Origin: an uncultured Oxalobacteraceae bacterium
GTDB lineage: Bacteria; Pseudomonadota; Gammaproteobacteria; Burkholderiales; Burkholderiaceae
DNA: 30,423 bases
Direction of reading: 5' to 3'
Assembly (NCBI GenBank): GCA_946480015.1
Contig: CAMLIL010000071.1
Location: forward strand, 1-30,423
Both the position numbers and the translations under genes were made by a program. Shown here one piece after another: positions 21,940-30,423 of this stretch (positions are counted from its first letter, which is position 1; each line of letters begins with the position of its first letter). The notes beneath the pieces were generated by a model. It was given only the letters and a program-made list of their open reading frames with translations, did not search any database and was not told the origin of the DNA.

Positions 21940-23952
21940 CTACCAGATCGTCACGCGCTCCTTCGGCGGCAGGTACATGCGGTCGCCCGGCTTGACGCCG
22001 AACGCATCATAAAAGCCGGACTGGTTCATCAAGGTGCCATTGGCGCGGAACTGGCCGGGCGAATGCGGGTCGGTCTTGACCTGCACGATCTGCTGCGCTT
22101 CACGCATCTTGATGCGCCACACCTGGGTAAAGCCCATGAAAAAGCGCTGTTCGCCGGTGAAGCCATCCAGCGCCGGGGCCGGCTTGCCGCCCAGCGACAG
22201 CTTGTAGGCCTTATAGGCGATCGCGATGCCGGAATTGTCGCCGATGTTCTCGCCCAAAGTCAGTGCGCCGTTGACCGGATAGCCTGGCAGCGGGCTGAAG
22301 GCGCCATACTGCTTGACCAGCATGTCGGTCCTGGCCTTGAAGCGCGCCAGGTCGTCGGCGGTCCACCAGTCGCGCAGATTGCCGTCGCCGTCGGACTGGC
22401 TGCCCTTGTCGTCGAAACCGTGACTGATCTCATGGCCGATCACGGTCCCGATGGCGCCGTAATTGACCGCGTCGTCGGCCGCCATGTCGAAAAACGGCGG
22501 CTGCAGTATCGAGGCCGGAAAGACGATCTCGTTCATGCCCGGTTCATAGTAGGCGTTGACGGTCTGCGGCGTCATCTCCCACTCGCCGCGGTCGAGCGGC
22601 TTGCCCAGCTTGTTGACGTTGCGCTGGTATTCAAATGCGTTGGCGCGCATGACGTTGCCGGCCAGGTCGTCGCGCGCAATCGTCAGCGCGGAGTAATCGC
22701 GCCAGCTGTCCGGGTAGCCGATCTTGACGCGGAACTTGGCCAGCTTGGCCTGCGCCTCGCGCCTGGTGTCCGGCCCCATCCAGTCGAGCGTATCGATGCT
22801 CTCCCTGTAGGCCGCCAGCAGATTGGCGACCAGCTTGTCCATGCGCGCGCGGCGCTCGGCGGGGAAGTGGCGCGCCACGTAGCGCTTGCCCAGCGCTTCG
22901 CCCATCGACCTCTCGACGATCTCGACACCGCGTTTCCAGCGCGGCTGGATTTCATCGGCCCCGGTCAGCACGGTGCCGTAGAACGCGAAGCTGGCGTCGA
23001 CGAAACGCTTGGACAAATAGGGAGCGTAAGCGCGCACCAGCTGCCACTCGAAGTAGGCTTTCAGGGTGGCCAGATCGGTCGCGCCAAGGACCCTGTTCCA
23101 TCCGCTCAGGTAGCTGGGCTGCCTGACGATCACGTAATCGGTCTTGCTGGCCACGCCGGCCGCCGCCAGCGCGCCGCGCCAGTCGTAGCCCGGGGTGAGC
23201 GCGTCCAGCTTGTCGAGCGCGACCTTGTTGTAGCGCTTGACCGGGTCGCGGTTCTCGACCTTGGTCCACTGCACTTCGGCCAGCGCGGTTTCCAGCGCCA
23301 CGATGGCGCGTGCCTTGCCGGCGGCGTCCTGCGCACCGCTCAGGCCCAGCATGGTGGCGATATGGCGTTCGTACCGGGCGCGTACCTTGGCCAGGCGCGC
23401 ATCCTCAAGCTTGAGGTAATAATCGCGGTCGGGCAGGCCCAGCCCGCCCTGTTCAATGTGGGCCGCATAGCGCGTCGAGGCACGGCTGTCCTGGCCGATC
23501 GATATCACGTACGGGACGGCCACGCCGATGCGGGTCAGATGCGCGATCAGCGCGGGGATGGCTTTCTTGTCGCGCAGGCCGCGGATGCGCGCCAGCTCGC
23601 CTGCCAGCGGCTTGTAACCCAGCTGTTCGAGCCGCTCCTCCTGCATGAAGCTGGCATACAGGTCGCCAATCTTGCGCCCTTCGCCGGCCTTTTCCTGCTG
23701 GGCCGCCTCGATCAGCTCGCGCAGCTGGCCCCGGGTGGTGTCGCGCAGCTGGGCGAAGGTCCCCCAGCTGGAGCGGTCCGGCGGAATGACCGTATTGGCC
23801 AGCCATTTGCCGTTCAGGTAGGTGAAGAAGTCGTCCTGGGGACGCACCGACGCGTCGATGGAAGCCAGATCGAGACCGGAGCGCGGGTCGGCGGCGTGGG
23901 CGAACGTGAGGGTCAGGCTCAGCGCCAGCGAAGTAAACAGTAGAGCTTTCAA
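21940..23952 (-). CDS. M13 family zinc metallopeptidase (PepO/neprilysin-like)
   Basis: A 670-residue secreted peptidase. The TTG at 23950-23952 is preceded by GAGGA with six-base spacing and gives a clean signal peptide, KALLFTSLALSLTLTFAHA; an upstream TTG at 23982 lacks a ribosome site. The zinc site is HEISH (His507, Glu508, His511) with the third ligand Glu568 in GENIGDNSG, the normal M13 spacing. Also present are the substrate-binding VNAYYEPGMNEIVFPASILQPPFF and the C-terminal end RMYLPPKERVTIW, close to the family's CxVW tail but without its Cys. It probably degrades oligopeptides in the periplasm or outside the cell. It follows the TonB receptor gene by 81 bases on the same strand, with a hairpin between. 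Confidence 0.93.
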   Translation of the reverse strand: MKALLFTSLALSLTLTFAHAADPRSGLDLASIDASVRPQDDFFTYLNGKWLANTVIPPDRSSWGTFAQLRDTTRGQLRELIEAAQQEKAGEGRKIGDLYASFMQEERLEQLGYKPLAGELARIRGLRDKKAIPALIAHLTRIGVAVPYVISIGQDSRASTRYAAHIEQGGLGLPDRDYYLKLEDARLAKVRARYERHIATMLGLSGAQDAAGKARAIVALETALAEVQWTKVENRDPVKRYNKVALDKLDALTPGYDWRGALAAAGVASKTDYVIVRQPSYLSGWNRVLGATDLATLKAYFEWQLVRAYAPYLSKRFVDASFAFYGTVLTGADEIQPRWKRGVEIVERSMGEALGKRYVARHFPAERRARMDKLVANLLAAYRESIDTLDWMGPDTRREAQAKLAKFRVKIGYPDSWRDYSALTIARDDLAGNVMRANAFEYQRNVNKLGKPLDRGEWEMTPQTVNAYYEPGMNEIVFPASILQPPFFDMAADDAVNYGAIGTVIGHEISHGFDDKGSQSDGDGNLRDWWTADDLARFKARTDMLVKQYGAFSPLPGYPVNGALTLGENIGDNSGIAIAYKAYKLSLGGKPAPALDGFTGEQRFFMGFTQVWRIKMREAQQIVQVKTDPHSPGQFRANGTLMNQSGFYDAFGVKPGDRMYLPPKERVTIW

Positions 23953-23976
23953 AGCAGGTCCTCGGATAAAAGGATG

Positions 23977-24015
23977 GGGCAAACGGCGAGGCTTGTGGCC
24001 GGGGTGCGTTTGCCC
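23977..24015 (-). terminator. hairpin between TonB receptor and M13 peptidase
   Basis: A perfect 9-base inverted repeat, GGGCAAACG / CGTTTGCCC, with a 21-base loop rich in G and C. On the minus strand it begins 18 bases after the receptor stop and is followed by CATCCTTTTATCC. It may end the receptor transcript or partly attenuate read-through into the peptidase gene. Confidence 0.5.
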
Positions 24016-24033
24016 TCTATGTTACTTCAACAT

Positions 24034-26271
24034 TTAGATTTTCATTTCGAGGCGGACGGTCCAGGTGGTGTAAGTGCGCGCCGAAGTGGCCGTGCTGGAC
24101 ACGGTGGTGTCGCCGTAATGCATGTTGTAGGCCGTGACCGCACGTCCGGTCAGGTAATCGTCGGCTGCCAGGTTGTTGGCCGACACGCGCACCTGCATGG
24201 CCGGATTGACCTTCCACAGGGCGTAAATATCCGACTGGCGCTTGACGCCAACCATAGAACGATCGGAAACATACTGGGTAGAACTCACCTGAGTAACGGT
24301 GTCCGGCGTCCAGTTGTAGCTGCCGCCGACAGTGAGCGGGAAGCGCTTCATGCGGTAGTCCAGACCAATGTTGGCGGTCTGGCTGGCCTGGCCGTCCAGA
24401 CGGTTGTTGGGCGTTGGAATGCTGTCGACCCTGGACCAGAAGTGGCTGTAATTGGCGCGGAAATCGATATTGGGCGCATCCTGCATCAACTCGGCCAGCT
24501 GGAACTTGGCCTCCAGTTCGATTCCGCTGGTGCGCGCATGGCCCACGTTCAACACCGTCGACACCCACTGTGATCGGCCCTGGGCAACGACCTCGTTGAG
24601 ATCGCGGCGCTGCAGGTCATCGATGTCGCGCACAAAACCGCTGGCCGAGAGGATACCGCTCTTGCCCAGGTAATGTTCGTAAGCGATGTCGATGCCCTTG
24701 GCCAGTTCCGGCTTGAGGTTTGGATTACCGATGCGGTCCGGCGTGGTGGGCTGGTTCACCGTCGCATACACCGGCGTGGCAATCAGGTCGCTGAGCTGGG
24801 GCGCCTTGTAACTCTGAGTCAGGCTGGCGCGGATCTGGTCCTTCTCGTGCCCGGGAATACGCCATACCGCGTGCAGCACCGGACTCCACACACTGCTGGT
24901 GTTGCGCACGTCGTTGCCGCCGCTGGTGCTGGTGGTGCGGATGCCTTCCCAGCGCAGGCCCAGATAGGCCGACCACTGCGGCGTGATGTCCCACTCGTCC
25001 TGCAGGAACACGGCCACGCGGCGGGTGTCGGCGTCCAGCGTGTCGCCCGACTGGGCAAACCGCACCTCGTCATTGACCAGCGACATGCTGGTCTGGCTGC
25101 GGTGCTGGGCTTCGATATCCCAACCGGCCGCCAGCAGATGGCCCTTGCCCATCGGCGCGGTATATTTGCCGCCGGTCGACGCGCCTTGCTGACGCCCCTC
25201 GTTACTGTCGACGAAACGCTTGCTCATACCGTCGGTGTACTGGTTTGACACGCTATCGCTTTCATTGCGCCCGGCTCCGAAGCCGAACTTCACATCCAGC
25301 TTGGCGCCCGCATCCATCTTGTGCAGCCAGTTGCCGAAGCCGCGAAAAAACGCGAAGTCCGTTTCCGACGTGCCCAGCGCCAGCTGGTACTCGGGAGCCG
25401 GGTCACCACCGGGCGCCTGCTCGAGCGTGGCGCGCGAGTCGCTGCTGCTGCGGCTGGCCATCACGAAGGGCTGGAAATTAAGGGTGTCGCCATTGTCGAA
25501 GCGGTAGGACAGGCGCGGCGCCAGGTGCAGGCTGGTGGACTTGCGGTTGGCCTCGGACTCGATGTCCTGCAGACGCATCAGGGTGCCGTCGAGCAGCCGG
25601 TCTTCATTGACGGTCCCGCTCTCGTCATGCTGGCGCGCCGAGCCGATCGAGCCGTTGAGCAGCACCGTCAGCTTGCCGAATTTGTAAGGCGCGGTCAGCG
25701 ACACGTTCGGGCCGTGGCGGTTCTGCTCGATGTTGTCGGACACCTTGAGCTGCACGTCCTTCTGCTGGTAACCCTCGCGCAGCACGATGTTGATGGTGCC
25801 GGCGATGGCCTGGGTGCTGTGCTCGGCCACCGGGCCGCGCATGACTTCGATGCGCTCGACCTGGTCGGGCGAGAGCGATTCGAGCGAAAAGCCGGCCGGC
25901 GGACGCTCGCCGTTGACCAGCAGCTGCGTATAGCCGTTGCCCAGGCCGCGCATGCGCACGCCGCCGCCGCCGCGTCCGGGCGGTCCGCCCATCGTCACGC
26001 CGGGCAGGCGCTTGAGGATTTCGCCCACGCTGGTGTCGCCGTTGCGGTCGAGTTCCTCGCGGCCGAACACCATCTTGGCGGCGGTCGAGAGCCGCCGCGT
26101 TTCGGTGTCGTTGGCGCGGCTGCCCTGCACCGTCACCTGCGGTACCACCTTGGCGTCGGCCGCTTCGGCCTTGACGGGTGCGGCATCGGGGGTGGGCGCG
26201 CTCTGCGCGTAGACACCGGCCGAGGCCAGCAGACAGGCGAGAGGAAGCAACTTGAACTGCGACGTATGCAT
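24034..26271 (-). CDS. TonB-dependent outer-membrane receptor
   Basis: A 745-residue receptor. It has a signal peptide (MHTSQFKLLPLACLLASAGVYAQ), a linker, a TonB-box-like QVTVQG, and a plug domain with VGEILKRLPGVTM, VRMRGLGNGYTQLLVNGERPP and QVERIEVMRGPVAEHSTQAIAGTINIVLR. The rest is a beta barrel of alternating strands ending TWTVRLEMKI; the last residue is Ile and not the common Phe or Trp. It would import a bound ligand using TonB energy. The plug has an unusual Gly-rich run, GGPPGRGGGG. The ligand is unknown: I see no iron-uptake genes nearby and no certain Fur box in the divergent 26272-26525 region. No ribosome site is evident before ATG 26269-26271. Confidence 0.92.
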   Translation of the reverse strand: MHTSQFKLLPLACLLASAGVYAQSAPTPDAAPVKAEAADAKVVPQVTVQGSRANDTETRRLSTAAKMVFGREELDRNGDTSVGEILKRLPGVTMGGPPGRGGGGVRMRGLGNGYTQLLVNGERPPAGFSLESLSPDQVERIEVMRGPVAEHSTQAIAGTINIVLREGYQQKDVQLKVSDNIEQNRHGPNVSLTAPYKFGKLTVLLNGSIGSARQHDESGTVNEDRLLDGTLMRLQDIESEANRKSTSLHLAPRLSYRFDNGDTLNFQPFVMASRSSSDSRATLEQAPGGDPAPEYQLALGTSETDFAFFRGFGNWLHKMDAGAKLDVKFGFGAGRNESDSVSNQYTDGMSKRFVDSNEGRQQGASTGGKYTAPMGKGHLLAAGWDIEAQHRSQTSMSLVNDEVRFAQSGDTLDADTRRVAVFLQDEWDITPQWSAYLGLRWEGIRTTSTSGGNDVRNTSSVWSPVLHAVWRIPGHEKDQIRASLTQSYKAPQLSDLIATPVYATVNQPTTPDRIGNPNLKPELAKGIDIAYEHYLGKSGILSASGFVRDIDDLQRRDLNEVVAQGRSQWVSTVLNVGHARTSGIELEAKFQLAELMQDAPNIDFRANYSHFWSRVDSIPTPNNRLDGQASQTANIGLDYRMKRFPLTVGGSYNWTPDTVTQVSSTQYVSDRSMVGVKRQSDIYALWKVNPAMQVRVSANNLAADDYLTGRAVTAYNMHYGDTTVSSTATSARTYTTWTVRLEMKI

Positions 26272-26525
26272 AGGGTTTTGATGTTGGATGAAGTTGGCGC
26301 GCTTTTGCCGCCGGATGCCAGCATTCTAGCGTTAGCTCTTCCCTATTGGCACTACCTTAACGCTTTTTTACTTTACGATACACAAACGCAGCTATCTCAA
26401 CAGTTAAGCAACACTCGCGCAACAATTCGCACGCCGTAGGCCGGACAATCGGGTTTATACTGAATCGGCACACACAGGCGGAGGCATCAAGCGTCCACCT
26501 TGCCTTCTTCGTATCGGGTGACCAC
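26272..26525. promoter_or_regulatory. divergent intergenic region of receptor and S41 peptidase
   Basis: This 254-base region separates two divergent genes and must hold both promoters. It is AT-richer at 26320-26430. A TATACT at 26456-26461 could be the -10 for the peptidase gene, without a clear -35 at the right distance. I find no convincing operator. Confidence 0.35.
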
Positions 26526-27953
26526 ATGGGCTCCACACTCAAAAACGCCGGCCTGCTCGCCACCGGCGCCATCGTCGGCGTCGCCGTATCGATGCAGTTC
26601 TCCGCCCTCGCGCAAAAACCGGTGGAACCGGGCATGCCGCTGTCCGAACTGCGCCAGCTGGCCGACGTGTACGGCCTGATCAAAAGCGACTACGTCGAAC
26701 CGGTCGAAGACAAAAAGCTGCTCACCGAAGCCATCTCCGGCATGGTCGCCTCGCTCGACCCGCATTCGGCCTACCTCGACCAAAAGGCCTACCGCGACCT
26801 GCGCGAAGGCACCCAGGGCAAATTCGTCGGCCTGGGCATCGAGATCGGCCAGAGCGAGGAAGGCTATATCCGCATCGTGGCGCCGATCGAGGATTCGCCG
26901 GCCTGGCGCGCCGGCATCAAGCCGGGCGACCTGGTCACGCGCATCGACGGCGTGCCGGTCCAGGGTGGCGCGATCGACGACGCGGTCAAGAAAATGCGCG
27001 GCGAACCGCATACCAAGGTCACGCTGACCATCGTGCGCAAGGACGAAGCGGCGCCGCTGAACTTCACCATCACGCGCGAGGAAATCGTACAGAAGAGCGT
27101 CAAGGCCAGGCTGATCGAGCCGGGCTACGCGTGGCTGCGCATTGCGCAGTTCCAGGAGCCGACCGTGGACGACTTGGCCGCCAAGATCGTCGCCCTGTAC
27201 AAGCAGGAGCCGCAGCTCAAGGGCCTGGTGCTGGACCTGCGCAACGATCCCGGCGGACTGCTGCAAGGCGCCATCGGCGTGGCGGCGGCCTTCCTGCCGA
27301 AGGACGCCGAGATCGTCTCGACCAACGGCCAGCTGGCCGACTCGCGCCAGCACTTTTATGCGCGGCCCGAGTTTTATACCCTGCAGGGCGACCGCGACGC
27401 GCTGGCCCGGCTGCCGGCCGCGCTCAAGTCGGTGCCGGTGGCGGTGCTGGTCAACACCGGGTCGGCCTCGGCCTCCGAAATCGTCGCCGGCGCGCTGCAG
27501 GACTACAAGCGCGCCGTCATCATCGGCAGCCAGACCTTCGGCAAAGGCTCGGTGCAGACCATCCGGCCGCTCACCGGCGACACCGCCGTCAAGCTGACCA
27601 CGGCGCGCTACTACACGCCGTCGGGCCGCTCGATCCAGGCCAAGGGCATCGCGCCCGACCTGGCGGTGGACGAATACGAAGACGGCGACGGCGTCAACGC
27701 CCTGCGCCTGCGCGAGGCCGATCTGGACAAGCACCTGGCCAACGACAAGGGCACCGAAAAGGCGGCCGGCGCGCGCTACACCGAAGCCGAGGAACAGGCC
27801 CGCATCGCCGCGGCCGAACGCAAGCGCAAACCGCTCGACTACGGCAGCGCCGACGACTTCCAGCTGCGCCAGGCGCTCAATCACCTCAAGGGCCAGCCGC
27901 TGCAGCTGTCGCGCACGCACACCACCCTGGCGCACGTGGACGGCAAGCACTAA
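26526..27953 (+). CDS. S41 C-terminal processing peptidase (CtpA-like)
   Basis: A 475-residue periplasmic serine peptidase. The N-terminus has a signal or anchor segment (about residues 7-28). Next come the helical start of the protease (YGLIKSDYVEPV, MVASLDPHSAYLD), a PDZ domain at about 95-185 with GLGIEIG and AGIKPGDLVTRIDGVPV, and the S41 core. The probable catalytic pair is Ser315 in GSASASE and Lys340 in FGKGSVQ, 25 residues apart as in the plant D1 processing protease. The C-terminal extension of about 80 residues is charged and helix-rich. It would recognise exposed C-termini and process or degrade envelope proteins. It is divergent from the TonB receptor and 97 bases before the KAS III-like gene. 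Confidence 0.93.
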   Translation: MGSTLKNAGLLATGAIVGVAVSMQFSALAQKPVEPGMPLSELRQLADVYGLIKSDYVEPVEDKKLLTEAISGMVASLDPHSAYLDQKAYRDLREGTQGKFVGLGIEIGQSEEGYIRIVAPIEDSPAWRAGIKPGDLVTRIDGVPVQGGAIDDAVKKMRGEPHTKVTLTIVRKDEAAPLNFTITREEIVQKSVKARLIEPGYAWLRIAQFQEPTVDDLAAKIVALYKQEPQLKGLVLDLRNDPGGLLQGAIGVAAAFLPKDAEIVSTNGQLADSRQHFYARPEFYTLQGDRDALARLPAALKSVPVAVLVNTGSASASEIVAGALQDYKRAVIIGSQTFGKGSVQTIRPLTGDTAVKLTTARYYTPSGRSIQAKGIAPDLAVDEYEDGDGVNALRLREADLDKHLANDKGTEKAAGARYTEAEEQARIAAAERKRKPLDYGSADDFQLRQALNHLKGQPLQLSRTHTTLAHVDGKH

Positions 27954-27977
27954 ACAGCGCGCCGCCCGGCGCCGGTG

Positions 27978-27997
27978 TAAAATCGTACGGTCGTTCG
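27978..27997 (+). promoter_or_regulatory. candidate -10 and overlapping palindromic operator of the KAS III-like gene
   Basis: TAAAAT (27978-27983) is followed at once by CGTACGGTCGTTCG (27984-27997), a palindrome of the form CGnACGnnCGTnCG. This layout, repressor site directly after a -10, suits a TetR-type regulator, several of which control fatty-acid genes in proteobacteria. No clear -35 is visible. The palindrome is seen; the regulator is inferred. Confidence 0.4.
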
Positions 27998-28050
27998 AAT
28001 CGGCGTCGCGCCGCTCGTCCCCCGTCCGTTTTTTTCACCGAAAGCCAGTC

Positions 28051-29172
28051 ATGAAGCAAGTCGTCATCAGCGGCACCGGCCTGTTTACGCCGCCGCACGC
28101 CATCTCGAACGAAGAACTGGTCAGCGCGTTCAACGCCTACGTCGAACTGTTCAATGCCGAGCACGCGCAGGCCATCGCCGCCGGCCAGGCCGGCGCGCTG
28201 GAACCGTCCAGCGCCGCCTTCATCGAGAAGGCGTCCGGCATCAAATCGCGCTACGTGATGGAAAAGGAAGGCATCCTCGATCCGGCCCGCATGACCGCGC
28301 GCATCGCCGAGCGCGCCGACGAGGAACTGTCGCTGCAGGCGGAAATCTGCGTGGCGGCGGCGCGCCAGGCGCTCGAGCGCGCCGGGCGCACCCCGGCCGA
28401 CATCGACATGGTGCTGGTGGCCTGCAGCAATCTGCAGCGCGCCTACCCGGCCATGGCCGTGGAGGTGCAGCACGCGCTCGGCATCGAAGGCTTCGGCTTC
28501 GACATGAACGTGGCCTGCTCCTCGGCCACCTTCGCCATCCAGACCGCCATGGGCGCAATCCAGACCGGGCAGGCGCGCGCGGTGCTGGTGCTCAACCCGG
28601 AAATCACCAGCGGCCACCTGAACTTCCGCGACCGCGACAGCCACTTCATTTTCGGCGACGCCTGCACTGCCATCGTCATCGAAGAACGCGCCAATGCCGC
28701 CGGCGCGCACCAGTTCGAGATCCTCGACAGCAAGCTGAAGACGACGTTTTCGAACAATATCCGCAACAACTTCGGCTTCATGAACCGCTTCGACGAGCGC
28801 GGCGCCGGCCAGCCGGACAAGCTGTTCCGCCAGCAGGGACGCAAGGTGTTCAAGGAAGTCTGCCCGATGGCGGCCGAGACCATCCGCAGCACCGTCGCCG
28901 GGGCCGGCCTGGCGCTGGAACAGATCGAGCGCTTCTGGCTGCACCAGGCCAACCTGTCGATGAACCAGCTGATCGTACGCATGCTGCTGGGGCGCGAGGC
29001 CACGCCGGAGGAAGCGCCGGTGATCCTCGACACCTATGCCAACACCTCGTCGGCCGGTTCGATCATCGCCTTCCACAAGTACCAGGACGACCTGGCTGCG
29101 GGAGCCCTTGGCGTGATCTGCTCGTTCGGCGCCGGCTATTCGATCGGCTGCGTGGTGCTGCGCAAGCTCTGA
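28051..29172 (+). CDS. beta-ketoacyl-ACP synthase III-like condensing enzyme
   Basis: A 373-residue thiolase-fold enzyme of the FabH group. The catalytic triad is visible: Cys156 in NVACSSATFAI, His298 in LHQANLSMNQ and Asn331 in YANTSSAGS. It is about 50 residues longer than ordinary FabH, with the extra sequence mainly near the N-terminus (about residues 22-90). It would condense an acyl-CoA with malonyl-ACP. Long FabH homologues of this kind are known in Pseudomonas, where one feeds medium-chain acyl-CoA from beta-oxidation back into fatty-acid synthesis; such a role would fit the dienoyl-CoA reductase convergent with it eight bases away, but this is inference. The ATG at 28051 has only a weak ribosome site. 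No acyl-carrier or other fatty-acid-synthesis gene is adjacent. Confidence 0.88.
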   Translation: MKQVVISGTGLFTPPHAISNEELVSAFNAYVELFNAEHAQAIAAGQAGALEPSSAAFIEKASGIKSRYVMEKEGILDPARMTARIAERADEELSLQAEICVAAARQALERAGRTPADIDMVLVACSNLQRAYPAMAVEVQHALGIEGFGFDMNVACSSATFAIQTAMGAIQTGQARAVLVLNPEITSGHLNFRDRDSHFIFGDACTAIVIEERANAAGAHQFEILDSKLKTTFSNNIRNNFGFMNRFDERGAGQPDKLFRQQGRKVFKEVCPMAAETIRSTVAGAGLALEQIERFWLHQANLSMNQLIVRMLLGREATPEEAPVILDTYANTSSAGSIIAFHKYQDDLAAGALGVICSFGAGYSIGCVVLRKL

Positions 29173-29180
29173 TTCAGGAG

Positions 29181-30423
29181 CTAGAGCCGGGCGGCCAGCT
29201 CGGCGCCTTCGCGAATGGCGCGCTTGGCATCGAGTTCGCTGGCCAGCGCCGCTCCACCGATCTTGAAGTAGCGCGCCTGCGTGCGCACGCCCTCGGCCGG
29301 CATCAGCTCGGCCAGGCTCTCCTGCCCGGCGCAAATGATGATGTTGTCGACCGCGAGCAGGCGCCGCTCGCCGCCGACCGTGATATGCAGGCCATCGTCG
29401 TCGATGCGCTCGTAGCGCACCCCCGCCAGCATGCTGACGCCGTGGCGCGCCAGGGTCGCGCGATGCACCCAGCCGCTGGTCTTGCCCAGTCCCGCGCCCA
29501 CGCGCGAGGCCTTACGCTGCATCAGGAAGACCTCGCGCGCCGGTGCCGGCGGCGTCGGCGCAACCAGCCCGCCGCCGCTGCCGGCCTTCAGGTCGACGCC
29601 CCATTCGCCGGTCCAGGTGTCGAGCGACAGCGGATCGGCACTGTCGTGCAGCAGGTACTCGGCCACGTCGAAGCCGATTCCCCCGGCCCCGATGATGGCC
29701 ACGCGGCGGCCGACCGGCGCCTTGTGCAGCACCACGTCCACGTACGACAGCACCTTGGGGTGATCGATGCCCGGGATGGCAGGCTTGCGCACCTTGATGC
29801 CGGTGGCGATGATGACGTCGTCGAAGCCGGCCAGGTCGCTCGCGCCGATGCGCTCGCCCAGGCGCACTTCGACGCCTTCGGCGGCCAGCTTGTGGCGGAA
29901 GTAGCGGATGGTTTCGGCGAATTCTTCCTTGCCCGGAATCTGCCTGGCGATGTTGAACTGGCCGCCGATGTCGTCGCTGGCATCGAACAGCGTCACATGG
30001 TGGCCGCGCTCGGCCGCCACGGTGGCGGCCGACAGGCCGGCCGGCCCGGCGCCGACCACGGCCACATCGCGCAAGGCGGGCGTTTGTTTGAACACCAGCT
30101 CGGTCTCGTGGCAGGCGCGCGGATTGACCAGGCAGCTGGCGCGCTGGTTGGCGAAGGTGTGATCGAGGCAGGCCTGGTTGCAGGCAATGCAGGTGTTGAT
30201 GGTGTCGGCGCGCCCGGCCGCGGCCTTTTGCACGAACTGCGGGTCGGCCAGGAAGGGCCGCGCCATCGACACCATGTCGGCGTCGCCGCGCGCGATGATG
30301 TCGTTGGCCTCGTGCGGCATGTTGATGCGGTTGGACGCCACCACCGGAATACTCAACTCGCGGCGCAAGCGCCCGGTCACGCCGGCGAAGGCCGCGCGCG
30401 GCACCGAGGTGACGATGGTGGGC
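29181..30423 (-). CDS. fadH: NADPH-dependent 2,4-dienoyl-CoA reductase, C-terminal part
   Basis: About 413 codons, open to the right edge, so the N-terminal part of the old-yellow-enzyme barrel is outside the window. The visible part begins with the end of the barrel (PTIVTSVPRAAF, IPVVASNRINMPHEANDIIARGDADMVSMARPFLADP). It continues with the iron-sulphur ligands in CIACNQACLDH and ASCLVNPRACHE. An FAD-binding VAVVGAGPAGLSAATVAAERGHHVTLFD and an NADPH-binding VAIIGAGGIGFDVAEYL follow. This is the E. coli FadH architecture. The enzyme reduces 2,4-dienoyl-CoA from unsaturated fatty acids so that beta-oxidation can proceed. The gene ends at 29181, convergent with the KAS III-like gene, with no evident terminator in the eight-base gap. 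Confidence 0.95.
   Translation of the reverse strand, partial: PTIVTSVPRAAFAGVTGRLRRELSIPVVASNRINMPHEANDIIARGDADMVSMARPFLADPQFVQKAAAGRADTINTCIACNQACLDHTFANQRASCLVNPRACHETELVFKQTPALRDVAVVGAGPAGLSAATVAAERGHHVTLFDASDDIGGQFNIARQIPGKEEFAETIRYFRHKLAAEGVEVRLGERIGASDLAGFDDVIIATGIKVRKPAIPGIDHPKVLSYVDVVLHKAPVGRRVAIIGAGGIGFDVAEYLLHDSADPLSLDTWTGEWGVDLKAGSGGGLVAPTPPAPAREVFLMQRKASRVGAGLGKTSGWVHRATLARHGVSMLAGVRYERIDDDGLHITVGGERRLLAVDNIIICAGQESLAELMPAEGVRTQARYFKIGGAALASELDAKRAIREGAELAARL

Noticed and set aside
22063..23943. 626-codon plus-strand frame opposite the M13 peptidase
   Set aside because: The minus strand carries complete M13 motifs and a signal peptide; the plus-strand frame is a codon-bias shadow.

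Overview
The window looks like a chromosomal segment of a GC-rich betaproteobacterium, most likely Oxalobacteraceae (Massilia/Duganella/Janthinobacterium group). This is an inference from the gene families (exosortase-type EPS glycosyltransferase start, DUF2169-type T6SS adaptor, membrane-anchored cytochrome c5-like dihaem protein, M13 peptidase) and from codon use; no marker gene is present to settle it.

Layout. (1) 1-234, minus: start of an exopolysaccharide sugar transferase that runs off the left edge. (2) 235-1184: a 950-base AT-richer gap with the presumed promoter of the next unit. (3) 1185-12760: a type VI secretion/Rhs toxin island: vgrG, a DUF2169 adaptor, a 1683-residue PAAR-like/Rhs effector whose 136-residue tip carries a GIY-YIG (URI) nuclease signature, a leucine-rich-repeat protein that is the probable cognate immunity protein, an orphan DUF2004-like gene, then a decayed second copy of vgrG/DUF2169 in three collinear fragments, and a possible small membrane ORF. 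(4) 12889-12964, minus: tRNA-Arg(CCG). (5) 13159-14007: dihaem cytochrome c with tandem hairpins after it. (6) 14334-16664: a 776-residue lipoprotein resembling polysaccharide-active enzymes. (7) 16745-21909: EPS genes on the plus strand: a GT-B glycosyltransferase, a GT-A-like protein, a Wzx-type flippase and a bifunctional mannose-1-phosphate guanylyltransferase/mannose-6-phosphate isomerase. (8) 21940-26271, minus: M13 metallopeptidase and TonB-dependent receptor. (9) 26526-29172, plus: S41 C-terminal processing peptidase and a KAS III-like condensing enzyme. (10) 29181-end, minus: C-terminal part of 2,4-dienoyl-CoA reductase.

How the genes work together. In the island, VgrG would form the T6SS spike tip, DUF2169 would load or stabilise the effector, the PAAR-like N-terminus of the Rhs protein would cap the spike, and the Rhs shell would hold the nuclease tip until it is released in the target cell, with the downstream protein protecting the producer. 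No T6SS sheath, tube or membrane-complex gene is in the window, so this is an orphan vgrG locus depending on an apparatus encoded elsewhere. The EPS block makes GDP-mannose, adds sugars and flips the lipid-linked unit; the left-edge sugar transferase suggests that the toxin island and the cytochrome/tRNA segment separate EPS genes. The right end joins two fatty-acid genes convergently.

Most interesting: the nuclease tip/LRR immunity pair, and the fragmented vgrG/DUF2169 duplicate, whose VgrG-tail part is almost identical to the intact gene and lies as a direct repeat around the whole toxin module.
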